63,450 nt of DNA, taken from the NCBI GenBank assembly GCA_947589365.1, contig CANQAJ010000002.1, positions 1 to 63,450 on the forward strand, in the 5' to 3' direction. This DNA comes from an uncultured Clostridia bacterium. Lineage in GTDB: Bacteria > Bacillota > Clostridia > Oscillospirales > Acutalibacteraceae. Below, in pieces: positions 35,330 through 44,339 of the stretch (position 1 is the stretch's first letter; each line of letters opens with the position of its first letter). Under the pieces are notes generated by a model. The model had not been told where the DNA came from. It made no database searches and saw only the letters and a program-made list of their open reading frames with translations. The translations under genes and the position numbers were made by a program.

Positions 35330-35884
35330 TTGAAAAGTACAAAACAGAAACAAAGTAATATTGCACTTACTATACTGCTGATAGCAATAATTTTAATTAT
35401 ATCGTCCGCATTGTCCTTTTTAACCGTTTCATTGCTCGGAACCGAAAAAAAAGAAAAGACCGAGTATACTGCATCGCAAATAACATCTATTGTAGTCAAA
35501 AAAATGAATTACGAAAACCTTTCTGAAATATCCGCCTCGAATATTTCTAAATATTACGATATCCCCGAAGGAACGGTTGAAGACTCTTCATTGTACATTT
35601 CTACACGTTCGGATAATTTTACCGAAATAGCCTGCTTCAGGCTTTCATCAAAAGACAAGGAAAAACAGCTTACGGAAGTCATAAATAACTATATAGCCGA
35701 AAAAACCAATACTTATAAAAGTATTGGCGGCAATGCATATTCAATGATAAGCAAAAGTCGGACAGACATAAAATATCCTTATGTCTTTGTAGCCATTGCC
35801 CCCGACAGCGAAGCTGCCGTAAATGCATTTGAAACGATAATTAATGTTGATTGGACCTCAAAAGAAGCCGAAAACTCAGAATAA
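35330..35884 (+). CDS. Membrane-anchored protein, DUF4358-like
   Basis: A 184-residue protein starting with TTG at 35330, where GAGGTG lies six bases upstream. One hydrophobic segment (about residues 8-30) anchors an exported domain with the pattern DLSEISASNISKYYDIPEG-type, FTEIACFRL and KYPYVFVAIAPD, which resembles DUF4358. Its role is unknown. The TTG start is chosen over GTG/ATG-like codons upstream by spacing. It is monocistronic and ends at a bidirectional terminator. Confidence 0.7.
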   Translation: MKSTKQKQSNIALTILLIAIILIISSALSFLTVSLLGTEKKEKTEYTASQITSIVVKKMNYENLSEISASNISKYYDIPEGTVEDSSLYISTRSDNFTEIACFRLSSKDKEKQLTEVINNYIAEKTNTYKSIGGNAYSMISKSRTDIKYPYVFVAIAPDSEAAVNAFETIINVDWTSKEAENSE

Positions 35885-35887
35885 ATT

Positions 35888-35927
35888 TAATGCCCGACCA
35901 TAACAAGGCTGCTATGGTCGGGCATTA
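35888..35927. terminator. Bidirectional terminator between the DUF4358-like gene and gpmI
   Basis: A 15-bp perfect stem, TAATGCCCGACCATA and complement, 10-base loop; A/T flanks on both sides. The genes on either side converge. Confidence 0.85.
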
Positions 35928-35969
35928 ATTCTGTTATCCGAAAATTATCACGGTCATAAGAATTTTTTA

Positions 35970-37481
35970 TTATTTTATAATGCTCTCTCCATCCATTTCT
36001 TCAGGTTTCGGAAGTCCCAGAAGCTTGAGCATGGTCGGAGCTATATCCGCAAGTCTTCCGCCGTCACGCAGCTCACAGGGATGATTTACAACAGCAAACG
36101 GAACAAGGTTTGTTGTGTGTGCGGTAAACGGCTCGCCGTTCTCATCAAGCATCTTATCCGCATTACCGTGGTCGGCTGTGATAAGTGCTATACCGTCCAT
36201 CTTCTTTATTGCCTTGACAACCCGTCCTACACAATCGTCAACAGCCTCAACAGCCTTTACGGCAGCCTCAAATACGCCTGTATGACCTACCATATCACAG
36301 TTTGCAAAATTCAGTATGATAACATCATACTTGCCGCTTTCTATTCTCTCAACAACGTTTTCCGTTATCTCATATGCACTCATCTCCGGCTTAAGATCAA
36401 AAGTCGCAACCTCCGGTGAGGGAATAAGACACCTGTCCTCGCCCTCGCTTACGGTTTCAACACCGCCGTTAAAGAAGAATGTAACATGGGCATATTTCTC
36501 GGTTTCGGCAATTCTTAGCTGTGTAAGTCCTTTTTTGGAGATATACTCGCCAAATGTATTTACAAGACTTTCCGGCTTGAATGCAACCTCAACATTCGGC
36601 ATCGTTGCATCATATTGTGTCATGCAGACATAATTGAGCGGGAACATACCGTTCCTTCTCTCAAAGCCCTTGAAGTCGGGATCGACAAGTGTACGTGTTA
36701 TCTGTCTTGCCCTGTCGGGACGGAAATTATAGAAAATAACGGAATCTCCGCTTTTGATTTCAGCACCCTCTATACATACGGTCGGCAGAACAAACTCATC
36801 CGTAACACCCTTTGCATAAGACTTTTCGACTGCCTCAACGGCATTATCCGCTTTTTCACCCTCACCGTAAACAAGGGCGGCATAGGCTTTTTCGACTCTT
36901 TCCCAGTTATTATCACGATCCATAGCATAATAACGACCGGAAACAGTAGCAATTTTGCCTACTCCTATCTCATCAAGTTTCTTCTGACAAGCCTCAACAT
37001 AATCCTTTGCACTTGACGGGGGAACATCACGTCCGTCAAGAAATGCATGAATGTACACATTCTTAACGCCCATTGTCTTAGCCATTTCAACCAGTCCGTA
37101 GAGATGATTTATATGGCTGTGAACCCCGCCGGGCGAAAGAAGTCCCATAAGGTGAAGTGTTTTTCCATCCTCAGCTGCATTTTTCATTGCTCCGACAAGA
37201 GCTTCATTTTTAAGAATATCTCCATCCCTAATGGATTTTGTTATTCTTGACAGTTCTTGATAAACAACACGACCTGCACCAATATTCGTATGACCTACCT
37301 CACTGTTTCCCATCTGACCGTCGGGAAGTCCTACGTCCATTCCTGATGCGGCTATAAGGCACCACGGATTTGTTGAAAAAATATGTTCAAGGTTAGGCTT
37401 TTCAGCCGTACGAATTGCATTACCGTAATTTGTACCTATACCAAAGCCGTCAAGTATCATAAGAATCAAAGGTTTTTTCAT
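35970..37481 (-). CDS. gpmI: 2,3-bisphosphoglycerate-independent phosphoglycerate mutase
   Basis: A 503-residue manganese enzyme of glycolysis that interconverts 3- and 2-phosphoglycerate. Alkaline-phosphatase-type motifs are visible: LMILDGFG, MGNSEVGH (phosphoserine site), DGRDVPPSS, NFANCDMVGHTG and TADHGNAD. Full length. It follows tpiA by 64 bases in pgk-tpiA-gpmI. Confidence 0.97.
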   Translation of the reverse strand: MKKPLILMILDGFGIGTNYGNAIRTAEKPNLEHIFSTNPWCLIAASGMDVGLPDGQMGNSEVGHTNIGAGRVVYQELSRITKSIRDGDILKNEALVGAMKNAAEDGKTLHLMGLLSPGGVHSHINHLYGLVEMAKTMGVKNVYIHAFLDGRDVPPSSAKDYVEACQKKLDEIGVGKIATVSGRYYAMDRDNNWERVEKAYAALVYGEGEKADNAVEAVEKSYAKGVTDEFVLPTVCIEGAEIKSGDSVIFYNFRPDRARQITRTLVDPDFKGFERRNGMFPLNYVCMTQYDATMPNVEVAFKPESLVNTFGEYISKKGLTQLRIAETEKYAHVTFFFNGGVETVSEGEDRCLIPSPEVATFDLKPEMSAYEITENVVERIESGKYDVIILNFANCDMVGHTGVFEAAVKAVEAVDDCVGRVVKAIKKMDGIALITADHGNADKMLDENGEPFTAHTTNLVPFAVVNHPCELRDGGRLADIAPTMLKLLGLPKPEEMDGESIIK

Positions 37482-37545
37482 TTCAATACCTCACATTTGC
37501 ATAAAATTTTGCCGCCCTTAACGGGCAATACTCTCACGAGCCGGA

Positions 37546-38313
37546 TTATTTGCTTGCTTCCTCAAGAAGTACACCGAAATCCGCTGCTTTAAGTGAAGCA
37601 CCGCCTATAAGTCCGCCGTCAACATCGCTTTGAGCAAGAAGTTCTGCCGCATTTTTCGGATTCATTGAGCCGCCGTACTGTATTGTAACAGCGTCCGCAA
37701 CATCTTGACCGTAAAGCTTTGCAAGTGCCGCACGTATAAATGCACAAACCTCCTCAGCCTGTTCCGCTGTAGCAGTTTTACCCGTACCTATCGCCCATAC
37801 AGGCTCATAAGCTATAATTGTCTTTTTGATATCATCAGCAGATACACCTGCGAGATCAAGTTTTATCTGTCTTGAGATAACTTCCTCCGTAATGTTAGCC
37901 TCACGTTCCGAAAGAAGTTCACCTACGCATACGATAGGCTTAAGACCTGCTGCAAGAGCTGCCTTTGTTCTCTTATTTACGGTTTCATCGGTTTCTCCGA
38001 AATACTGTCTTCTTTCGCTGTGACCTATAATAACATATTCCACACCAATTTCCGTAAGCATATCAGCGGAAATTTCTCCTGTAAATGCACCACTCTTTTC
38101 AAAATGTACATTTTCTGCACCAACTTTTATATTAGTGCCTTTTGTCAGTTCAACTGCTGTTTCAAGATTAGTAAACGGTACGCATATAACAACTCCGCAC
38201 GTTGCTTTTTCAGCAATAGGTTTAAGTTCCTCAATAAGAGCTTTCGCCTCCGGACGTGTTTTGTTCATCTTCCAGTTACCTGCAATAACAGCCTGTCTAA
38301 GTTCCTTATTCAT
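37546..38313 (-). CDS. tpiA: Triosephosphate isomerase
   Basis: A 255-residue TIM barrel that interconverts dihydroxyacetone phosphate and glyceraldehyde-3-phosphate. Active-site parts: NWKMNK (Lys), IIGHSERR (His) and YEPVWAIGTGK (Glu), with the phosphate-binding GGSMNPKNA at the end. Complete. Between pgk and gpmI. Confidence 0.97.
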   Translation of the reverse strand: MNKELRQAVIAGNWKMNKTRPEAKALIEELKPIAEKATCGVVICVPFTNLETAVELTKGTNIKVGAENVHFEKSGAFTGEISADMLTEIGVEYVIIGHSERRQYFGETDETVNKRTKAALAAGLKPIVCVGELLSEREANITEEVISRQIKLDLAGVSADDIKKTIIAYEPVWAIGTGKTATAEQAEEVCAFIRAALAKLYGQDVADAVTIQYGGSMNPKNAAELLAQSDVDGGLIGGASLKAADFGVLLEEASK

Positions 38314-38443
38314 TTTTAATTACCTCTATTCTTTTATTAAATAAAATAACGGGGAGAGCATTGCTCCACCCCGTCATCAAAAAACTTTCTGTTTCTGAAT
38401 AAAGCAGAACATTATGCGATACGCATTATGATTTATGCATTAA

Positions 38444-39640
38444 TCAGTCTTTGTCATTAAGAGCGGCAATACCCGGAAGTACCTTGCCCTCGAGAAATTC
38501 AAGAGAAGCACCGCCGCCTGTTGATATATGAGTCATTCTGTCAGCATAACCGAGCTTTTCAACAGCAGCAGCAGAGTCACCGCCGCCTATTATAGAAATT
38601 GCTCCACTCTCTGCAACAGCCTTAGCTACGGAGATAGTACCGGCAGCAAAGTTTTCCCACTCGGAAACACCCATAGGACCGTTCCATACAACAGTACCTG
38701 CTCCATCAAGAGCATTTGCAAACTTTTCTCTTGTCTTCGGACCGATATCAAGACCCATCCAGTTATCCTCGATCTGATCGGACGGAACTGTCTTATATTC
38801 TGTATCGGGCTTATATTCCTTACCGACAACCGTATCCTCGGGAATAAGGAAGTTTACACCCTTTTCCTTAGCCATCGTCATTATATCCTTTGCAAGCTCA
38901 ACCTTATCAAGCTCACATATTGACGTACCCGTTGAATATCCGAGAGCCTTCATAAAGGTATAAGCCATACCTCCGCCGATGATAAGAGTATCAACCTTAT
39001 CAAGAAGATTTGTTATAACGCCGATCTTATCGGAAACCTTTGCACCGCCGAGAATTGCAACAAAAGGTCTTTTCGGATTTTCAAGTGCACCGCCCATAAC
39101 GGTAATTTCCTTCTGAATGAGATAACCGCATACAGCCGGGAGATAATCAGCAACACCGGCAGTTGAAGCATGAGCTCTGTGAGCTGTTCCGAATGCATCA
39201 TTTACATAAATTTCCGCAAGTGAAGCAAGCTGCTTTGAAAATTCGGGATCGTTCTTTTCCTCTTCCTTATGGAAACGTACATTTTCAATAAGCTCAACCT
39301 CGCCATCCTGAAGAGAATCAGCGATACTCTTTGCACTTTCACCTACAACATCGGAAGCCATCTTTACCTCAAAGCCGAGAGCCTTAGAAAGATAAGCGGC
39401 AACCGGAGCGAGAGAATACTTCATATTGAACTCGCCCTTCGGACGACCGAGGTGTGAGCAAAGAATCACCTTTGCCTTATGGTCAATAAGATACTTAATT
39501 GTTTTGAGAGCCTCATCAATTCTTTTCGGATCCGAGATATTGCCCTCACCGTCAAACGGTACGTTGAAGTCGCAGCGGACAAGCACTCTCTTGCCTGCTA
39601 CATCAATATCCTCAACAGTTTTCTTGTTAAGATAGTTCAT
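38444..39640 (-). CDS. pgk: Phosphoglycerate kinase
   Basis: A 398-residue kinase that makes ATP from 1,3-bisphosphoglycerate. Signature [37 protein letters not shown] and [13 protein letters not shown]. Complete. First gene of pgk-tpiA-gpmI; gapA is not adjacent. A 230-base leader precedes it. Confidence 0.97.
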   Translation of the reverse strand: MNYLNKKTVEDIDVAGKRVLVRCDFNVPFDGEGNISDPKRIDEALKTIKYLIDHKAKVILCSHLGRPKGEFNMKYSLAPVAAYLSKALGFEVKMASDVVGESAKSIADSLQDGEVELIENVRFHKEEEKNDPEFSKQLASLAEIYVNDAFGTAHRAHASTAGVADYLPAVCGYLIQKEITVMGGALENPKRPFVAILGGAKVSDKIGVITNLLDKVDTLIIGGGMAYTFMKALGYSTGTSICELDKVELAKDIMTMAKEKGVNFLIPEDTVVGKEYKPDTEYKTVPSDQIEDNWMGLDIGPKTREKFANALDGAGTVVWNGPMGVSEWENFAAGTISVAKAVAESGAISIIGGGDSAAAVEKLGYADRMTHISTGGGASLEFLEGKVLPGIAALNDKD

Positions 39641-39868
39641 TTTATTTACACCCTTTCCGGCAGCTCAAGGCTGCACTAAATTTGCAGTCAGTTTCTTTTC
39701 CTGCGGCAACACCCGGACGGAACACATTTTCAAAGAAAATCCCTTCATCCGCCGGAATCCCTGCCCTGAAATGTCTGCTTTTTGCCCACCATAAATCCCT
39801 TTTTTACATGAGCATAATTCCTGCACCGTAATTTTACTAACTAAAATTACGCACAAGCTTACAAAGTA
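39641..39868 (-). promoter_or_regulatory. Long 5' leader of pgk with hairpin
   Basis: About 230 transcribed bases without a good start codon. Near the 5' end is a 10-bp perfect stem (CGTAATTTTA...TAAAATTACG, loop GTTAG; 39832-39856). A weak 63-codon frame here has no ribosome-binding site. The stem could affect mRNA stability or glycolytic regulation; I recognise no riboswitch. Confidence 0.5.
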
Positions 39869-39869
39869 T

Positions 39870-39898
39870 ATTCTATACTATTTTGGCAATTTTTTCAA
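39870..39898 (-). promoter_or_regulatory. Promoter of pgk-tpiA-gpmI
   Basis: TTGAAA and TAGAAT, 17 bp apart on the minus strand. Confidence 0.65.
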
Positions 39899-39937
39899 TA
39901 GTAAAAACAAATTTAATTCATTTAATTACAGAATTTA

Positions 39938-42013
39938 TCAATCATTCTGTCCGAATAAGGAAAGCTTTACTATGGTTTTAGGCGACGTCGCACCAAGAAT
40001 GCCGTCCACTCTTTTTATTTCAAACGGAATATAATTGTCCTTATTATCATAATCCTTTGAAATACCGTCATCCTCATACATAATATACTTAATCTCATCA
40101 TCGGTATAGGCAATAAGCTCAAACATTGATGTATCGAGTTCATCGGTACATTGTGCCGTCCTACAGAGCGGCAGAAGCTTTCCCTTGCGTATAAAGACAG
40201 GCACTTCATTAACATCCGCCGTGATATAGTGTATACCTTTCTGTAACACCTTATATCGGCGTACAGACGATGAGCGGAATACAACAAGAAGCATATCCTC
40301 CGGGAGATATACATATCTTCCACGGGCATTCTGTTCATATATCGGTGCAAGCATAAGGCTTTCTCCGAGAATAAGCTGATCCTCTACTTCGGACGCAAAA
40401 CTGTCTGTGGGATATTCAAAGGAAAGCGGCTTAAAAAGCATATCATCATTAAGGCAAGCCTTCATATATTCACTGTAGAGATAGGGAATAAGGCTGTAGC
40501 GTATCGAAATGATATTGGCAAAATCCTCTGTATCACCGAGGTTATAACATTCCTGTCTTCGTGTACCCTTTGCGGAGTGGTTACGCATAAGAGGAGTAAA
40601 TATACCGAATCCGAGCCAACGCATAAGAAGATCCCTTGTGGTATTGCAGCCGAAGCCTCCGATATCGGCACCGCTGTATAGGAATCCGCACATATTGAGC
40701 GAGGGCATCATTTTTATATTCATAAGGAGGTGGCTCCACCACGACTGATTATCGCCTGTCCATATACCGCCGTATCTGTGGCTTCCTATATATGATGCAC
40801 GGGAAAACATGAGCAATCTTTTATCGGGTGAAATTTCCTCAAAAGCCTCTCCTGCCGCTCTTGTCATATTCGCACCATAGATATTATGCACCTTATCATG
40901 GCGTATTTGTTTACTGTCAACATTATGGTAGAAATTCTTATAATCCTCCGCCCTGTTTGCAAGACCTATTATTGTTCCGCCCAATTCAAAGAATTTATGC
41001 GGATTGTTTGCATCGAAATCAAAGTCCCTGACAAGCTGCTTTGCTTTTTTCTCACCCTCCTCGGTAAAGAACATCGCAGGCTCGTTCATATCATTCCAGA
41101 AGCCCTCTATTCCGCAGTCCGTAAGACGCTTATATTTTGAGCCGAACCATTTTCTTGCTTCGGGATTGAGAAAATCGGGAAAATGTGTCTTTCCGGGCCA
41201 TACTGCTGCGACAAAATCACTTCCGTCCGCTCTTTTGCAGAAATAGCCTTTTTCTTTCCCCTCCTCATAGATATCATAATCCTCCTCAATTTTCACACCT
41301 GCATCTATAATGGGAACCAATCTTATTCCGCTTTCCCTCATCTCCCTTACGAACTGCGGAAAATCGGGAAATGCCTCATCGCTTACCGTAAAATCCTTAT
41401 ACCTCTCCATATAATCAATATCCATATAGACGGCGTCAAGCGGAATATTATTTTCACGGTGTTTTTTTACGACCTCACGTATCTCATCCTCATTCATATA
41501 GCTCCAGCGGCTTTGCTGATAGCCGAATGCCCAGCGTGGTGCAATATAGCTTCTTCCTGTCATACCTCTGAATTGTTTTACTATATCATAGGCATTTTTT
41601 CCTTCTATTATATATATGACAAAATCCTTGCTTTCAAGTCTGATATTAAGCATATCCGAAGCGGTATAGCCTATATCAAAGCATACCTCCCCGGGGCAGT
41701 CAACAAAAATACCTATGCTTATTATTCCCGTAATTACCGCAAAATTATGTACACCGTAAAAGGATTGCTTTTCCTCCGTCTGATTAGGCTCATCCGTACA
41801 AAAGCTGCGATATATACCGCCTCTTTTATTCATACCCCTGTTAGCCTCACCAAGACCGTATACAATATCCTCCTTATGCATTGCATAATTAAATATGATG
41901 CTCTCATCGGTTTCAATTTCATTGAAATGTTCAACCACACCCTCACAGGGTTCAATATTTGCAGTTACTGCTCCCGTTTCTATCGGGTTTCCGAAAATAT
42001 ACTTCTTTATCAT
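39938..42013 (-). CDS. GH31 family alpha-glucosidase
   Basis: A 691-residue glycoside hydrolase of family 31. The N-terminal beta-sandwich is followed by a barrel with the nucleophile Asp 308 in WNDMNEP, a conserved MDIDYM and the acid/base Asp in GDNQSWW. No signal peptide, so it works inside the cell on alpha-linked glucosides imported by some transporter not seen here. GH31 also contains xylosidases; the sequence alone does not fix the sugar. It is the last gene of a group with a lipoprotein and a small protein. Confidence 0.9.
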   Translation of the reverse strand: MIKKYIFGNPIETGAVTANIEPCEGVVEHFNEIETDESIIFNYAMHKEDIVYGLGEANRGMNKRGGIYRSFCTDEPNQTEEKQSFYGVHNFAVITGIISIGIFVDCPGEVCFDIGYTASDMLNIRLESKDFVIYIIEGKNAYDIVKQFRGMTGRSYIAPRWAFGYQQSRWSYMNEDEIREVVKKHRENNIPLDAVYMDIDYMERYKDFTVSDEAFPDFPQFVREMRESGIRLVPIIDAGVKIEEDYDIYEEGKEKGYFCKRADGSDFVAAVWPGKTHFPDFLNPEARKWFGSKYKRLTDCGIEGFWNDMNEPAMFFTEEGEKKAKQLVRDFDFDANNPHKFFELGGTIIGLANRAEDYKNFYHNVDSKQIRHDKVHNIYGANMTRAAGEAFEEISPDKRLLMFSRASYIGSHRYGGIWTGDNQSWWSHLLMNIKMMPSLNMCGFLYSGADIGGFGCNTTRDLLMRWLGFGIFTPLMRNHSAKGTRRQECYNLGDTEDFANIISIRYSLIPYLYSEYMKACLNDDMLFKPLSFEYPTDSFASEVEDQLILGESLMLAPIYEQNARGRYVYLPEDMLLVVFRSSSVRRYKVLQKGIHYITADVNEVPVFIRKGKLLPLCRTAQCTDELDTSMFELIAYTDDEIKYIMYEDDGISKDYDNKDNYIPFEIKRVDGILGATSPKTIVKLSLFGQND

Positions 42014-42036
42014 TAATATCCCTCTCTCTTACAGTA

Positions 42037-42582
42037 TCATGTGTCTGTTCTTTTGAACATAAAGCTGTTTCCCCGGTTGTCCTTTGAATCTCTCCATTTC
42101 ATAAGACCATCCTCGCCGAGCCTTAAAAATCCCTCGCAGTCATCTCTTGTCTGCTCCGTTCCGTCCGACATTCTTTCTTTGACAGAGCCTGTATAGTGTA
42201 TTCCACCGTTTTCCGCCTCAAAAACTCCCGTAAGCATCCACTCGGTCATAAAATCTGCATCATTACAACTGATCGTTATACTGTACTCCTTATCATCGGG
42301 ATAAGTTATTTCCATAACGCAGCTTTCACCGCCGGTCGGCAGCCATTGTCCCAGATATTTTACATATTCGTTCGGGTCGTCGCTGATATATATTGACTCC
42401 TCAACACTTTCCGTTTCATATCCTATAGCCTCGGTTCCCGAATCTTTGGAGCTTTCAGCAGAATCCTGTGTCTGAACCGAAGCAGTCGATTCCTCCGTTG
42501 CCTCGTTCTTACTGTTATTTCCGCAACCTGCAATACTCAGGGCGGTTATCAGTAATAATACGGCTGTAATATATTTTTTCAT
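42037..42582 (-). CDS. Putative lipoprotein
   Basis: A 181-residue exported protein. The signal peptide ends in a lipobox (LSIAGC, Cys about residue 20), followed by a Ser/Thr/Glu-rich linker and a beta-rich domain that mentions no known name. ATG at 42582, after GGGAGAG. Neighbours (GH31 enzyme, small hypothetical) suggest nothing definite; a substrate-binding role is not supported since no transporter is adjacent. Confidence 0.75.
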   Translation of the reverse strand: MKKYITAVLLLITALSIAGCGNNSKNEATEESTASVQTQDSAESSKDSGTEAIGYETESVEESIYISDDPNEYVKYLGQWLPTGGESCVMEITYPDDKEYSITISCNDADFMTEWMLTGVFEAENGGIHYTGSVKERMSDGTEQTRDDCEGFLRLGEDGLMKWRDSKDNRGNSFMFKRTDT

Positions 42583-42604
42583 ATTAAAAACTCTCCCGGA
42601 ATAA

Positions 42605-42862
42605 TTATTTTCGGTATTCGCTGTCCTCATTACGGATATATTCTATCATTTCACTTCTGCCCTCATTTGTCATCATGAATGTTCGCTCCGATACGACATC
42701 ATCCTTGCTTTTTGCATAGCAATATTCCCCGTGCCATATTTTAACGGTCATGGTCTTTTCTTCCGTATCGGGCAGAATGATATAATGAAACAAATCATCG
42801 CACTCAGTATAGTCATTATCATTTTCAAACCACATAATCTGAGGCAATTCCATGCACAGCAT
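42605..42862 (-). CDS. Small hypothetical protein
   Basis: An 85-residue, mostly polar, acidic protein (IWHGEYCYAKSKDD, TFMMTNEGRSEMIEYI). A GAGGGTGAG site precedes the ATG. No membrane segment or motif recognised. First gene of the small group leading to the GH31 gene. Confidence 0.6.
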   Translation of the reverse strand: MLCMELPQIMWFENDNDYTECDDLFHYIILPDTEEKTMTVKIWHGEYCYAKSKDDVVSERTFMMTNEGRSEMIEYIRNEDSEYRK

Positions 42863-42882
42863 ATATTCTCACCCTCTCTGCT

Positions 42883-42914
42883 AAAAAAATCACGCCCAAG
42901 CAATGCCTGAGCGT
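42883..42914 (-). terminator. Terminator after rplT
   Basis: A 9-bp GC-rich stem (ACGCTCAGG side against CTTGGGCGT) with short loop, followed by T seven times on the minus strand. Confidence 0.85.
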
Positions 42915-42930
42915 AGATAATCCGTCCGGA

Positions 42931-43284
42931 TCAAAGGGCTGCCTTTGCCTTCTCAACAAGAGCTGTGAAAGCCTCCGGATCGGCAACGGCAATCTCGGAA
43001 AGCATCTTTCTGTTGAGTGTTATGCCTGCCCTCTTAAGACCGTTCATAAATGTAGAATAGTTTATACCGTTAGCCTTGCAGCCTGCGGAAATTCTTGTGA
43101 TCCACAATTTTCTGAAATCACGTTTTCTTTGTTTTCTTCCGATATAAGCGTAATTACCGCTTTTCATAACGGCTTCCTTAGCCATCTTGAAGTGTTTGCT
43201 TTTTGCACCCCAATAGCCCTTAGCAAGCCTTAAAACCTTTTTTCTTCTTTTGCGTGTTGCCAACGCACCCTTTACACGAGCCAT
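42931..43284 (-). CDS. rplT: 50S ribosomal protein L20
   Basis: A 117-residue ribosomal protein, very basic, with [28 protein letters not shown] at its N-terminus. L20 is needed early in 50S assembly and in many bacteria represses its own operon by binding the infC leader. Last gene of infC-rpmI-rplT. Confidence 0.97.
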   Translation of the reverse strand: MARVKGALATRKRRKKVLRLAKGYWGAKSKHFKMAKEAVMKSGNYAYIGRKQRKRDFRKLWITRISAGCKANGINYSTFMNGLKRAGITLNRKMLSEIAVADPEAFTALVEKAKAAL

Positions 43285-43336
43285 ACTATATACCTCCGAT
43301 AATCTTGATTAATAAACGTAAATTGACCGATATAAA

Positions 43337-43534
43337 TTATTTGTAAGGAATAAGTCTTTTCACTGCTGCCACATTTGTCTTATCGGCAACGGCAGTCTTT
43401 CTCAGGCCTCTCTTACGCTTTGTTGTCTTTTTGTTGAGTATATGACTCTTATTAGCGTGTGCACGAATCACCTTGCCGCCCTTGGTCAGTTTGAAACGCT
43501 TCTTTGCTCCGCTGTGTGTTTTAATCTTAGGCAT
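43337..43534 (-). CDS. rpmI: 50S ribosomal protein L35
   Basis: A 65-residue basic ribosomal protein ([21 protein letters not shown]). Between infC and rplT. Confidence 0.97.
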   Translation of the reverse strand: MPKIKTHSGAKKRFKLTKGGKVIRAHANKSHILNKKTTKRKRGLRKTAVADKTNVAAVKRLIPYK

Positions 43535-43558
43535 ATTAAATTCCTCCTTGGTTTTCTT

Positions 43559-44077
43559 TTATTTGTTGTGCCTAGGTGCAAGGAACATAAGCATATTACG
43601 TCCCTCAAGCTTTGCAGGCTTTTCAATAACAGCAAACTCCTGACAAGCCTCTGCGAATTTATTCATGATTTCTGTTCCGAGTTCCGGATGTCCCATTTCT
43701 CTTCCTCTGAAGCGTATGGACACCTTCACCTTATCTCCACCCTTTATGAATCGTTGAGTATGGTTAAGCTTGGTATTAAAGTCATGTGTATCAATGTTAA
43801 GAGAAAGTCTTATCTCCTTAACATCAACAACCTTCTGGTTTTTTCTTGCTTCCTTTTCCCTCTTAGCCTGCTCAAAGCGATACTTTCCGTAATCCATAAT
43901 CTTGCATACAGGCGGCTGAGCCTGCGGAGCTATTTTCACAAGATCGAGATTAGCGGCTTCCGCCATACCGAGAGCTTTTGAAGAAGACATTATACCGAGC
44001 TGTGCGCCGTCCGAGCCGATAACACGGATTTCCTTATCACGAATTTCATCATTAATCTGAATATCCTGCTTGCTAAT
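43559..44077 (-). CDS. infC: Translation initiation factor IF-3
   Basis: A 172-residue factor that dissociates ribosomes and checks the start codon. DEIRDKEIRVIGSDGAQLGI opens the N-domain and VSIRFRGREMGHPELG lies in the C-domain. The start is AUU at 44077: GGAGGTG lies seven bases upstream and the family sequence (ISKQDIQINDE) begins there. AUU starts let IF-3 repress its own translation. A frame extending to 44260 would run through the leader and is rejected. Confidence 0.95.
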   Translation of the reverse strand: MSKQDIQINDEIRDKEIRVIGSDGAQLGIMSSSKALGMAEAANLDLVKIAPQAQPPVCKIMDYGKYRFEQAKREKEARKNQKVVDVKEIRLSLNIDTHDFNTKLNHTQRFIKGGDKVKVSIRFRGREMGHPELGTEIMNKFAEACQEFAVIEKPAKLEGRNMLMFLAPRHNK

Positions 44078-44103
44078 TGTAAAGCACCTCCAAAACAATA
44101 TAA

Positions 44104-44140
44104 CAAAAATAAAGCACGAACCGTCGCCGACCGTCCGTGC
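44104..44140 (-). terminator. Attenuator-like hairpin in the infC leader
   Basis: A stem of GCACGGAC-type against GTTCGTGC, followed by TTTATTTTT, lies about 27 bases before the infC start, so transcription could stop before the operon. Together with a second hairpin near 44160-44175 (CCCCTGTTTTCGGGG) this resembles the L20-controlled leaders of other Firmicutes. Confidence 0.7.
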
Positions 44141-44248
44141 ATCAAATAGCATACATAACCCCCGAAAACAGGGGATCAAACAACTATTGACCCGTAACAG
44201 ACGATACCCCACAGGTGAAAGCCAAGCTTTACTTTGTTTTACCCACAT

Positions 44249-44277
44249 ACTATAACACATTCATAACCGCTTGTCAA
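44249..44277 (-). promoter_or_regulatory. Promoter of infC-rpmI-rplT
   Basis: TTGACA and TATAGT, 17 bp apart on the minus strand, about 165 bases before the AUU start; the leader with the attenuator fills the gap. Confidence 0.8.
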
Positions 44278-44339
44278 TACCTTTTCCGCCTTCTTTTCCG
44301 GATTTTGATAAATTTTCAAAGGCGGCAAGGCATCAACCC

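Noticed and set aside
44078..44260. N-terminal extension of IF-3 up to 44260
   Set aside because: It reads through the leader, attenuator hairpin and -10 region; the AUU at 44077 has ideal spacing from GGAGGTG.
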